The position numbers and the translations under genes are program-made. This document shows positions 47,655 to 59,000 of a stretch of 64,000 nt of DNA, piece by piece. Numbering within the stretch: position 1 is the first letter of the stretch; every line of letters begins with the position of its first letter. The notes below the pieces were generated by a model, which made no database searches, was not told where the DNA came from, and worked only from the letters and a program-made list of their open reading frames with translations. The DNA comes from Ascidia mentula (Eukaryota; Chordata; Ascidiacea; Phlebobranchia; Ascidiidae), in assembly GCA_947561715.1 (NCBI GenBank), contig OX387201.1, positions 20,598,001 to 20,662,000 on the forward strand. The letters are read 5' to 3'.

Positions 47655-48065
47655 GCAATAAAGGAGTCTGGGCCTAGTCTACTTTTTCATGTAGATACTC
47701 TAACACGTCAAGAACGGACGATGGGGATTTCCCCGGCTCTTGCGTACCTACTTAAACTTGCGTTTTCACGAGACTAAGCAATAGTACAACTTCAATATTA
47801 GGTTTATTATAGCACAAACCTTATTACGTACAAAGAGCGTCATGTTTTTTTGCGGGATTTGTTTGAAGACCGTGAATTGTCTATCAGCACGTGGTGAATG
47901 AAACGTTTCGTTTATCTAAGATGTTTTCTTGTTTTTAAAATACCTCTGTGCAATGCCTTAATAATTATTTTAGTTCGGAAAGAACGATATTTCCAACAAA
48001 CATGTCCAAAGTGCTGGTTTAACCATGCCACGCATGAACCAAGGAAACCAACCGTTCGTGAGGCG
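47655..48065. repeat. Copy-B-only insertion sharing a dispersed repeat
   Basis: Copy A jumps directly from GAATCGCTGCTAGTGAGG to GCACATGTATATACTAAA. Copy B has about 410 extra bases, starting after GAATCGCAGCTAGG. Near its left end is GATGGGGATTTCCCCGG. Its right part, read inverted, contains TTCCTTGGTTCATGCGTGGC and ATGGTTAAACC. The same strings occur together at 34826-34872. This is a dispersed repeat of unknown class; no clean target duplication was found. Confidence 0.55.
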
Positions 48066-48639
48066 GTTAGAGAAAGCACATGTATATACTAAAAAAACCC
48101 AAAGCGTATAACTATGTTATGACCGAGAGTTAAAACCAAAGTCATTGTAATCACGCGTTCAACGCATGTCCGAGTTGTGATGACCAATAAAACGACATGG
48201 GAAAAAAAGAAGAACCAATTTCCGGTTTAGGTCAATTCCTGATCGGACAATTTAATAGGAAAAACTTGCCGAGCTGGTGGCAGGTGAAAAAATTGTAGCC
48301 GGTAGAAGCAGCCACATTATAGTTGTGTTATAAACCATGTAATTTGGGAAATAAAGCCATATAGGTAACTTAGGCAACAAAACTAACTGCGTAAATCAAG
48401 TTAAAATAATTATAGGCATTTCTTTGCCAAAATTTAAACACAAGTACTTTTTTCGCAAATGATAAATAAAGCTTTAATAAACATAACTACTTTTAGTTAT
48501 TCGGAAAACAAAGTCAATCTAAACATAAACAACCTATTTAGGGCACTTTAGATAATCAAGCTATAATCGACCAACTTCAAGTTGCATTAAAGTTGCGCAA
48601 CAACTCCAAATAAGGTATCAATACGTGTGGCCAGCCGCA

Positions 48640-49165
48640 GACTATATAAGCAGAGCGACTAGCGCCTGCCAAATCAGTGTGTTTTAACTGTTGCTGTGTA
48701 AGGGTCTAGGCTGTTGGTTCTGCTTTAGTACTCTCCGTGTTTTGAAGAAACTTCTGTGCTGTGTTGTATTATATTACTGGATTATAAACGATAAACGGAT
48801 TTATGAACAACTTTGAACTGGTTTGAAGCTTGGTGGATGTATGTGCTTAGTCGGGGGTTAGACTATTTAGAAAACGCACAGACTTGTGTAAAGGAGTTAT
48901 TTAACCCCAACAGTAACCTTGAGATAGCGAAGGCAAGTTGCCTACGAGGCCGAGTTGCCATCGAGACTCGGTCGGATCCTTTGGGTGCGAGGCCCGAGAC
49001 GCAGTCGTACCCCACGGTCCCACAGCGAGGGCGTACGCCGACAGTATCTACCACTTTTCCGACAAGTCGGAGCGAGATATGCAAAATAACCCCACCTGCT
49101 GGTATGTTTCAAACTAAGGCAATGGGTTAACCAGACCCAACGCTCTACCAACTGAGCTACGCGAT
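48640..49165. repeat. Unclassified repeat with TATA box and tRNA-like head (copy B, long form)
   Basis: The plus strand has TATATAAGCAGAGCGACTAG and a T-rich leader, shared with copy A. The minus strand from 49165 starts with the tRNA-like GCGTAGCTCAGTTGGTAGAG and TTGGGTCTGGTTAACC, continues through CTCGCTCCGACTTGTCGG into a GC-rich body (about 48950-49045: GTGGGACCGTGGGGTACGAC, GGCCTCGCACCC). Copy A lacks about 310 bases between the leader and CACTTTTTTCGGAC, so either B gained the body or A lost it. It may be a composite of a SINE and an older element. Confidence 0.45.
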
Positions 49166-49448
49166 TTCAGAGATTTGAAGGTAGTTTATAATGGTCAAGA
49201 TACACTGGTGAGTCAGCACACAACTTTACTAACGATCTTCACATCTCTACCACTAATCACACCACGCAGAAATATATCGCGATATCATATGTGAAGGTTG
49301 GCTATTGCAGATGAGGTTGCCAAGTACGGGTTTTCACAGTAGAGCGATCCTGACTAGTTCCTGCGTTAGTAATTCGTACAACCACAAACAACCATGCATT
49401 TGCCTGCGGTCGAGTCAAGACATCAGCTTGCAGTCATTTTTATTGATT

Positions 49449-52400
49449 TTACAGACAGTGATATCTGCATGTTATAGGAATATCGTTTTTCTGACATTGT
49501 TTTATCCAAGTTGCCACACAGTTGGAATGTCCCCCGAAGCTGCAGCCTTGACAATATGTGTAGAGTCCGCGCACTTGAAGTTGACAGTAGAAACACATGA
49601 CTGGTTTGTTTTTGTGTTCCGCATCAATGCGTCGGTCACATGACCAAGGGTTACTCTGGGGCATTCGCCGTTGGCAGACTTGGCAGCCCAGGGTGAAAGT
49701 TGAAGAGGATGAGAGAGATTGGATTGCAGGAACTCGGCTCAGTTTTACAACCTGAACGAAAATTACTTTCATCAACAAATGCGAAAAAGAGTTTAATTTG
49801 TTGATGTCCTTTTTCAAACTAAAAGTAATTGTATTGGTAATGGCATAACATAAAATAAAAACTAAAAAATTAACAAGAAAAGAATTAACTGCAAATTGAA
49901 ACAAAACATACAGTAGTTACCTGAGCATGTTGTATCCATAACATGTTCTTTGCCAACAAATCAAGGTAGGAGTTTTGCCAATGATCAACTGTCTCAACAT
50001 CAATAGGAAGGATATATGTGGATGGGTAGGATGACATTGCAAGCAGCATACACACTGGACTTTGCACACCATTCACTACAGCAAAAAATCTGCAAATACA
50101 TTGAATACAACACATGTAGCAAACTGAAAACTGTTAGAGTTTTGTGAAAAAATAGAAAAAGAAATTCAACTCCACAACTAATTTTGGGTGAATAAACATT
50201 CTTGTAAAGACTCTTTACCTACGTACAAGCAGTTGGCAGATTATTTTATCTCATTGTCTGGTGAGTGTTAGTTCGGTTGTTTCAAAATATGCTGTTGATA
50301 AATTGTTGTATTTCTTTGTCAATTTTAAAAATACGATGTTTTGCCAGAATGCTTTGAACTGCACAAACTCACTCTAATTGCTGAGAGGCAATCTCTTCTT
50401 TAATTGAATCGAGTGGAGCCGGCCAGAGAGTGGGACACACACTGATGACTCCATCTGAGATGTTAAGCTCCTCATCAGCAGGAGATGTTGAGGAAGAAGA
50501 ATCCATCTCCTTGGTAACGACCTTCTCATGCTACCTCCCACCGTGAGCAGTCAGGATTCGTTTTTCAGATTCATTTTCAATATTCATTCCAGAAGGTGCA
50601 TCTATTCGACCAAACTTTGATATCGCGTCCAGTTCGATGTCCTGAAAAAGACAGGAGATTGTTTCTTACATCTTTCATTACTTAGGGTGTGGTGTAAACT
50701 TACAATTATGTTCACAGCAACCATATGTTTAGCAACACAAAACACTGTGGCCTATCTATCTATATATATCGATTACACCTCTCTCTGTTGAAACGCTTCA
50801 GTTGGAACGAGATATTCGTGCTCAGACAAAAACTCAGCTTCTGATGTTATTCCACCATAACCAAACCTAAATCATTAAACTAGATTACAGACTATAATTT
50901 CCACTACATGTTTTAATTTTGGACATCTTGGTGTTTAATTGTAACACCCTGAATTTTGTTGCGGATGCAGCAACAGGAACTACTAGTTTTTGCACGATTG
51001 TGTTGCAACAAACTTTGCATGATTTTATATTTAAGAATAATATCTCTAAACTACCCAGGGTCATCATCTGTCATGTAGAGATCAGGTTCTGATTGTCGTC
51101 CTCGAGCGATATCAGTGAGATAATCTTCTACCTCAAGTCTTCCATCATCAGAACGTTGATCAGCTTCCCCACCATGGATTGCTGAACCATTCAATGCATG
51201 CGAACCATGCAGTTCATCCTACAGCAAACACAAACCAGTCATTGTGTGTAGAAGCAATCTTGTTAACATTCATATCCAACGACTAGTGATAATCAATATT
51301 TGCCATGTTTTGAACAAATGCTACCATAACTTTAGAAAATCATTTTGTTTTTTAAACATCAAACAATGGTCACAAGAATCCTTCGATTCCACCCCTCAAA
51401 AAACATGGCATAATTATATGTCTGTATACCAGGCATTTCGCAACTATTTATTAGGTAAAGATCTGTAACAATTGTTTATTAGTACATATTACGTCACTAA
51501 AACCACCTTACCTTTTTCACAGTGAGTGAGTGTCTTTTGTTTTTGGCCTCTGCTTTTTCCAGCTTTTCTGAAACTTCAGGTTGTGATTTGTTCAAATGAA
51601 TCTCTTTGTTGAAAAAAACTCCAAGCAATTTCCACGTCCGAGCAACATTACAGAATCCACCTTTCAAAGCAACATCAGAGTTGTGCGAGCAAAGCTCTTC
51701 GAATGTCATTTTTGCCCCACTTCCATCTAAAACATAGTTTTTCGCAACAAACCTAAATTGGTTAAGAGTTAATTGCTCTACAACAGAGTCTGTCATAGTG
51801 GGATAATCATCAAAGTCAGAACTTGGTTTTAAATCAGACTTGGTGCTTGAAAATATTCTGAACTTTGATCTGGAATTAAGAAAGTTGTTTTGTCTTTGAA
51901 ATGCAACTGGTGAAGAAGGACTGGAAATACTCAAACCGTCCAAATCAATCACGTCTTTTGATCCAGTTTTCCATCCAAATATTGTTGGTAATTTTGAAGC
52001 AGAACCAGTGGGACTCTGTGTCCTGGGTGTTGATGCTGTGGCTTGACTTGCGTGGGCGGTATGACCACATGAGCTGATGGCAAGTCCACTACTCATGGCC
52101 TGCTTAGCTGGACAAGAAGCGTCAAGTAATGAATGCATCATGAGATGGCCATCTTTCGAACATGACAAAATAAAATTTGGATCTGACTTTTTCCAAACTA
52201 TTCCAGAGGGGCTGTCTGTGTGATCCTTAAAATATGTTCAGTTCATTGTTTAAAAAGTAAATTAATCAAAAAACAAATGGTTGTTTGATACAACTACAAT
52301 TATAATTCATACCTGGAAATGAGCAAATGGGACATATTTCCTATGCAGATGCCAAATGTTCACGCTGAATTCAAGCATCATAGATATAGTAGCAAGTTGC

Positions 52401-54725
52401 TCTGGATGGTGGGGTCTCCATTTAACCGAAGCTACAGATGACATGGTTGGAACATTGTTTATTTCTTTCTCCCTGTTGTTTTCAATCAACCAAACCTGGA
52501 ATGTGATAAGTGGAAACATTGGAAAACAATATTTAACACAGACAATGATAGATCCGTTACCAGCAATGACATGAAAAGCACATTTCACACGCCCTCCAGT
52601 GCAAAAACAGAGTTAAAAACTTATTCGTGTTATTACAATCACTCACCTTAACCATGTTATCACGCCCTCCAGTGGCAAGAGTCATTTTGTGATCTAGTTC
52701 CGGTGGCCAGTCGAGAATATACACAGATCCCTTGTGTGCGATAAACTGGTGAACGTAACCTGTAGGTCGCCTGTAATCCCATATCTAGTAACAACAACAA
52801 CCAAAATTAACATGAAAACTTTTGGTGCAATATTCTAATTTGCTCTCACTAAAATGCTGAGTTTGCATTTAAACAGAGGACATTTTTAGTATCACAAGCA
52901 CTGGTTTACTGTTTCACTGCATTTATATTTACCAAAAGGACAGACCAAATATTTCAAAAAAACTTTTTTTAATTGGTTTTGTATGTTAGAACAGTGTGGT
53001 CCAACTAAATTTCGTCGCAGGCCATAACAAACCGTTAGTTTATCTCGCGGGCCATTGTACATACGGATTTACGGATGGAAATTGCTATTACACGAATAGC
53101 ACAACTCAATTTTTAATACATGCGATTTGTGGTCGAACAGCTTCTTTTATCGAAAGGGGTCGTGTAAACAGGAATTTGGTTGTGGCCATGCAAAGACAGT
53201 CGCACAAAGTTGTGTTTCAAGTCAGGTTACGATTCTCGGGCAAACGAAAATTAGATCATGGGCCAAAATTGGCCCGCGGGCCTGTAGTTGGACCACGCTG
53301 TGTTAGAATATAACAGTGAGGTGATTTTAACAAAAATCAATTTAATGTGAGATTCCTTGAGTCAGTTTGAGTTGTTTTATTTATTCTATGACATCCATTT
53401 GTTTCTGGCATTATTATTTTATTATTTTTCCATGATAACATGTTCACAACACAACAGCATTAAATATCCAGATTCAGTCGAAAGTTGGCTGCAGGTATTT
53501 TTATGTAAATTAGCACACCCCTAAAACTTACTTGTACATAACCATTATCGAAGCTAGCAGCAAAAATAAAATATTCATGAGGATTGAACTGAACACTTCT
53601 CACGCCATCAGCTTTGCTTTGAAACGTGTAGGTACTTTCCCTTCTCCTCAAATCAAACAGCTTCATCGTTCCGTCCTTAAAAAACAAATGATACAATATG
53701 GCTTCTAAGCTTGTTATTTGAATAAACACATATTTTTATAAACTTTACACTCTGCTTTAACTTGTAGGCTATGCAGCCAAAAGCAAAATATCACTTGTGA
53801 TGCATATATTTTTTTACAGAAAAATGTACATGCTCTGCTCCTGTAAGAAGTGTTACAAGTTATATTGAGCACGAAAATAAACTTTAACGAACAAGATTTG
53901 CTGATTGCGAAAAAGGCTTGTGTCATATGACAATGCAAATTTAAACAAACTTGTCTAACGGTCTTGACAGGTCCCATCTACATAAGAAACACATTTTTAT
54001 TTAAAAACCACCCATATATAAAACACCTGTGATCCACTTAGCAAAAGATTTCCTTCCGAGTTGTGAAACGAAACTTTTGTGACCGTGCGACGATGTTCAG
54101 ACAATATAGCGAGCTTCTTTTCACGACCAGGAGTGTTTAAATCCCAAGCTACAACCGCTCCATTAGTAGCAGCAGTTGCGATCAAATTTTCATCCACGGG
54201 ACTCCAACCCACGTCAGAACAACTCATGTTCAAACCCTGAAATGAAAAAACAAAACATTTTAATTAATTGTGTATGTGTAAACTAATTATGCTGATGAAC
54301 AGCAATTGTAATCTTAAAAAATTAGGTTAAGCATGCAGCCACAGGTAAAAGCTAATTTGATTTCAATAACTTATGATGTATTATTTTGTTGGGTGGTAAC
54401 TGGCTTTGGCCAGTCATGAGCAAAGAAAAATACCAATATCCCTCCCTTAAAAATACAACAGCAATTGCAAAAACATACACTCATAACATGAAACGAAACA
54501 CAATCAGCACTATCAAACTTAGTGGCACACATTAATTCCATCGGAGCAAACCTGTTTTCTTCCAATATGAAGATTAAGGTGCTCACTGAAACCATTAACC
54601 TCATCAACATGATAAATTTTCAACAGAGACCGTCCAGCGATGACCACTTTACTGTTGTCCTTACTGAGGCAAAGTGCATTCACTGCTGTTCCAACATCTA
54701 TTGAAACGGCTTTGTTTCTCTTCAT
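49449..54725 (-). pseudogene. WDR24: WDR24-like gene, copy B (GATOR2 subunit), one nonsense codon
   Basis: It has the same exon plan as copy A, with start ATG at 54725 (MKRNKAVSIDVG) and stop at 49449-49451. Exon 2 is intact (EGNLLLSGSQ). Exon 4 reads ATGGRDNMVK where A has a stop, although the preceding WHP is WPP here. Exon 6 keeps the 35 codons missing in A (EQLTLNQFRFVAKNY, GAKMTFEELCSHN), a segment that corresponds to conserved WDR24 sequence before the alpha-solenoid. The C-terminal zinc region is intact (CQVCQRRM, CFYCQLQV, CQGCSFGGH). The one clear break is TAG at 50531-50533, replacing the Trp of GGRWHEKV in the exon at 50374-50642. If that exon can be skipped or the base is an error, this would be the functional copy. 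A 236-base block not found in A lies 7 bases upstream of the ATG. Confidence 0.88.
52984..53308. mobile_element. hAT-type MITE with perfect 8-bp target duplication (intron of WDR24-B)
   Basis: A 309-base element (52992-53300) begins CAGTGTGGTCCAACTA and ends TAGTTGGACCACGCTG, near-perfect terminal inverted repeats. It is flanked by TGTTAGAA at 52984-52991 and 53301-53308. Copy A has the single empty site (about 6867, TGTTACAA). The interior has CGCGGGCC motifs near both ends and no transposase, so it is a non-autonomous hAT family member that inserted after the A/B duplication. Confidence 0.92.
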
Positions 54726-54731
54726 AATTTC

Positions 54732-54967
54732 AAGTTTTCCGATGAAATATGCGGTGTTTTATATTTAATATCACTTCCACAACACATAAGCACTTTGGTT
54801 TACAGAAGACAAGGTCATGACATTTATTGTATATTTAAAGAACAACACACTGGCTCTGTTTGCCTTTGCAAATTTTTGATAAAATTACACAATAACAACA
54901 ATTATTCCAATCCGACCCAGAAAAACCATTTAAGCGCAGATGCAAAGGTGATTTTTCACATATAAAG
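54732..54967. other. Copy-B-only 236-bp block just upstream of the WDR24 start
   Basis: Copy A reads straight from CATAATTTCA to GAAACCTGCTTACGG; B has 236 extra bases between these. The block is AT-rich with no clear inverted ends. It replaces the immediate 5' UTR/promoter of WDR24-B. It is either an insertion in B or a deletion in A. Confidence 0.7.
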
Positions 54968-56036
54968 AAACCTGCTTACGGTTAACTACATAAGTACTGT
55001 AGCAGCAAGTTCTTAAACAAACTAATTCCCGAGAAAATGTAAACAAAACAAACTCGTCTCTTGCACGCTTCAGTGACTTTCCAACACGAACAGCGATTTT
55101 ATCCTCGCAACCAGAACATTAACTTTTCTGGAAGATACTTTTACACCGGGTCACAATGTTTTTTCCAAACTTGATCCACATTTAAACCTATGCAACATAG
55201 AAATCTGTGCGAATATTAACGCTACGATTTCGTGTATTATTTCAAGTTAAATTTACAAACAAAAATAACAGATGGTGGCCCTGTTTAAACCTAATCATCA
55301 AAATTTGCACGGAATTATGTTTCACACAGACTTATACGTGGATCAAGTTTGGAAAAAACTTTGTTACCCAGTGTAGTAGCATTTTCCAACTGTTCTAATG
55401 CTGATTGCTGACTTGCAATAATTACCTAATTTTTTTTTGTACACACAAAATAGGCAGATTGAATCAAGTTGATATACATTTTGCATGAACGAGCAATATT
55501 CTATGTTACAAATATTCGGTTGAAAGCCAACAATTTATTGTAGTAAAGCTACTCGATTTCTACAAAAATTTAAGGTAAATATGCATATGTCTAACTTTGT
55601 CAAACATTCTTTACTAAGTACACACGATGCAATTATGAGTAAAAAAATGTTACATCAGTGGAAGAATCTGGGATGTTCACAGTTTTATAAATCTCACAAA
55701 ACGTGTCACTTCAAAAGGGAATGCAAGAACATCAAAAAACAGCATCGTATCTTTCACATAATACAGGAAGCATACAAATTTTCACAGTGAAATATTTACA
55801 AACTACACGAACTTGTCGCGCAACTGCATACAATGTTTTGAACCTGACAAGAAAAGAAAAACAGGAAACTGTTGTTCTAAAATAAGTAAAACAAAGGAAC
55901 AGAAAAGTTTTATTTGTTTGTAGAAACTTTTCTGTTGGCCGGGGAAATCGAACGTGCTCTCATCGTCCGGTGAGCAGCTCTGGAAAAATCCACATTTCAG
56001 TGTTCCTGTATTTTAACGTACACTACGAGGCATTTC
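54968..56036. other. Intergenic interval between WDR24-B start and ANKAR-B end
   Basis: Apart from the MITE at 55129-55387, this mirrors 8293-9099, including a hairpin at about 55899-55936. No exon is supported. The frame at 55581-55790 matches 8639-8852 but has no recognised domain. Confidence 0.55.
55121..55395. mobile_element. MITE, probably hAT-type (copy B only)
   Basis: The ends are inverted repeats of about 50 bases: left TGGAAGATACTTTTACACCG then GGTCACAATGTTTTTTCCAA ACTTGATCCAC; the right end is its inverse with about ten differences. Flanks AACTTTTC (55121-55128) and AACTGTTC (55388-55395) match at 7 of 8 bases, and copy A has the empty site AACTTTTCCAATGCTG at about 8451. The length is about 259 bases and it is non-coding. 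Confidence 0.8.
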
Positions 56037-59000
56037 CTACCCGTTAACATGTAAGGTGTTTCCCCTCGTTTGCGCTGTTTGAGGTCTTGACGGCCCTGAA
56101 TAAACAAAGGTTGATATTTTTATGATTGAAATAAACCCCAGAACTTTTGCTGCATGAAAACTTGTGTCTAAGCTCAGTAGAATGTACGTTAACACAAATT
56201 GTAACGAACTTACTCCTCTTTTCTTTAACAATCGGCAAACCGATGGTCGCCTGTCGTTTAAACTCGGCTACAAACTCATCAGACACTTTTCCATCTTCAC
56301 CCAAATTGTCTGTAAGAGTGACGTAAAGGCCTTCAGTCGCTCTACATGACGTCATTAACTCTCTGCTCGCCGTTCGGTTGAAAGATAAATATCCTAAAGT
56401 TTAACCACGTGGAAATAGATAAATGTCAATGTAATACATAAGGTAATAGGGAAACAAAGTGCATGTTTTCCTAAACAATCTCACGTTATTTTGTCACTGA
56501 TTCTCCGACTTCACTTTACCAAGAAGTTTCTCCACAGCGCCGCAAGTGACGATGGCTTCAGGAACGCCCGCCCTCGCGTGGGCGAGTGACGCAAGATAAT
56601 CCGCTGTAATACGTCATCATTACGTCATCTTTCTTTCATGTGAAACTATAAATCACCCAAAAAGTCGAATATACATTTCAGCACGTACCTGCCATTGCCA
56701 CTACGTCATCGTTGACGTCATCGAGGAAGTTGACGAGCGTAATGACGCCTCTAGCGGAAGATTCGACAAGGGAAGTGTTTGTTATGATGCGAGCGAGAAC
56801 AACCAGCTGTTAAATACACAACTGCTTTTACTTAAAACCACTTCCTCCACGTTTTCGTCCCACATAAACCACAAGGTTTAGATTATTGCAGGAGGTTTTA
56901 ATTCTTCTCACAAAGCTGTCTGAGATACAAGATATTTCTTTCCAACTTTACCTGAAAAGCTGCGGTAGTTTCAAAAAATCGCACCGAAATAAATCCTCAA
57001 ACGTTATGAGGCTTAAACCACCCAAGCGTAAAATCCGTTGTTGTTGTTGGATTCGGTTGAATGCGAACATGGTTAGAGCGGATACTGCTTGTAATTTCAC
57101 CGCCTTAGAAAGAACAAAACAATTGTTAGTAAAAATTACTTCAAATTCGTTCACACATAAACTTGCACACGCAATTAACTTTATCGCCAATTATTTGTAC
57201 GTAAATTTCAATAGAAAGTAAATACCCTGGCTTAAAGCAAGCTTCGCAGATTCAACAGGAGTTGTGAGAAACAAGTAGTAAAGGTGGGGATTACCCACCC
57301 GGTACTATATATTGAGCATTCTTTATTACATCACAAAGGTTTTACAACAAACCCACCATACTGGGTGAGTTGCAGACTTGCAGAATAATTTCGAATCCGA
57401 ATCCGTCCAATTCGTTCAGTTTGTCTTCGTTCTCCTGACAACCGCTAACAAGACACGATAAACAATGGAGAAGATCGACCTTTAGAACAAACATCTTTTG
57501 TTTAATGGCTACTCTATGACGTAATTTCTGGCATCGCGTCACCTGCATCTTCTCGTCACGTGACGTTTTCCACACTCTGTTGACCAGCAGCTCAATGGCG
57601 CCCTCTTCGGCAATTGTGAGTTGAGAGTTCTTGTTGTTTATGTGGGGTACACCTGGACCGATGTGAAAATAAAGTGAAATAATAATAAACAAATTTATTA
57701 AAAGCAAACTTCAGGAAATTCACTGATTTTACAAACACAAAATATTGGATTCTGAACGAAACCAGTATTTTCTAATAGTGAAAAAAAACCAACACCAAAC
57801 GTTCAAACTCCCTCTAACGCTTTTGGAAACAAAAAAGCGTTCATGCGCAGCCATTATCGTTATGATAATACCTGAAATGCACGTTACAGAGGTAGGAAAA
57901 ATTGTCACGCACCAATGCACATCTTGTTGATAGCGTCGAGTGTTCCCATGACGACTTTCCGACTGGTTTTCTCCAACCTGAGCAACCGGATGAGCGGAGG
58001 GATAGTGTTGTCACGTGACAAACGCGCCTGACTCGATGAACTTTTCCAGCTCCATGCTGCAACCGCCTGGCCACCTACAAACGAGTCAATTCCATTCCAA
58101 CCATTGACATCACAAAATCGTTTTGCTAAAATACTCCGCGAAGAATCTGTTTAGCGACAACTTCCACTGATTGGGATCTTGTGTTTCCTGAAGTCATTTT
58201 GTTTTACCGTCATACACTTTTTTGATTTTTAATATTATTCGTTTGTTTTATTTAAAATATCAGAAATAAAGCAACTTTTTACCGATCAACTGAAGCGTGT
58301 CGGATTTGCTGAGTAACATGTCAATTATTTGACTCGTCCCGATTCTGCGAGCAATTGCTCTCTGCTGCTCAGGGTGGTGACCAGCCAACGACCACAGTGC
58401 GCATGCGCCGCGTTCCTTAACCTCATCCGACCAAATCTGTTACGAAAATGAAAGTTGATGGAAATCTTTACATTGGGTTGATTAATGTTTTTTTTTTTGC
58501 AAAATGGAAAGGAAAAATCAAAAAATGCCGTAAAAGAGTTCCACTAAAAGTCACAAGGTTTTAATGAGAAATTTCTTTAAACTTGACAAACTTGATTTTT
58601 GTAACTTCATTCTCTACTTACTTGAAACAGACGACACAGAGCGGTCGGAGCTTTTTCTAACGACGCCTCGTGTTGGGCTCCGTGGTTCCCTCTAGTGATG
58701 CATCCAACAGCAAGCGCAGCTTTCATCTGAGCGGGAATGCAATGTCCTCGCAATATCGCCACCAGCGGCGCCAACACTCCGATTTGAACAAACTCGTTCT
58801 GTGTAAAATCTTTGGTTAAATTTTTAACTTTCTGACATTCAGGAAACAACAAAAAAGACCAATTTTAATATTTCAGTAAATCTTTTGCAAAAGTAACACC
58901 GGCCAAACAAAATGATTACTGCAAGCAATATAAACAACGACTTCACTTCTTGACTGAAAATATTCAATTCTTCAACAGGTTCAAAATCCCACAAGTGTGG

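Larger units (their letters stand above)
47106..49448. other. Intergenic stretch, copy B, with two insertions relative to A
   Basis: No coding exon is supported. Besides sequence shared with 1746-3400, it contains an extra block at 47655-48065 and an extra block at about 48730-49040. A TATATAAGCAG box lies at about 48643-48653. Confidence 0.55.

Noticed and set aside
48640-48830. Long terminal repeat of a retroelement
   Set aside because: A TATA box and leader are present, but no matching second repeat, primer-binding site or coding part was found nearby, so it is left unclassified.
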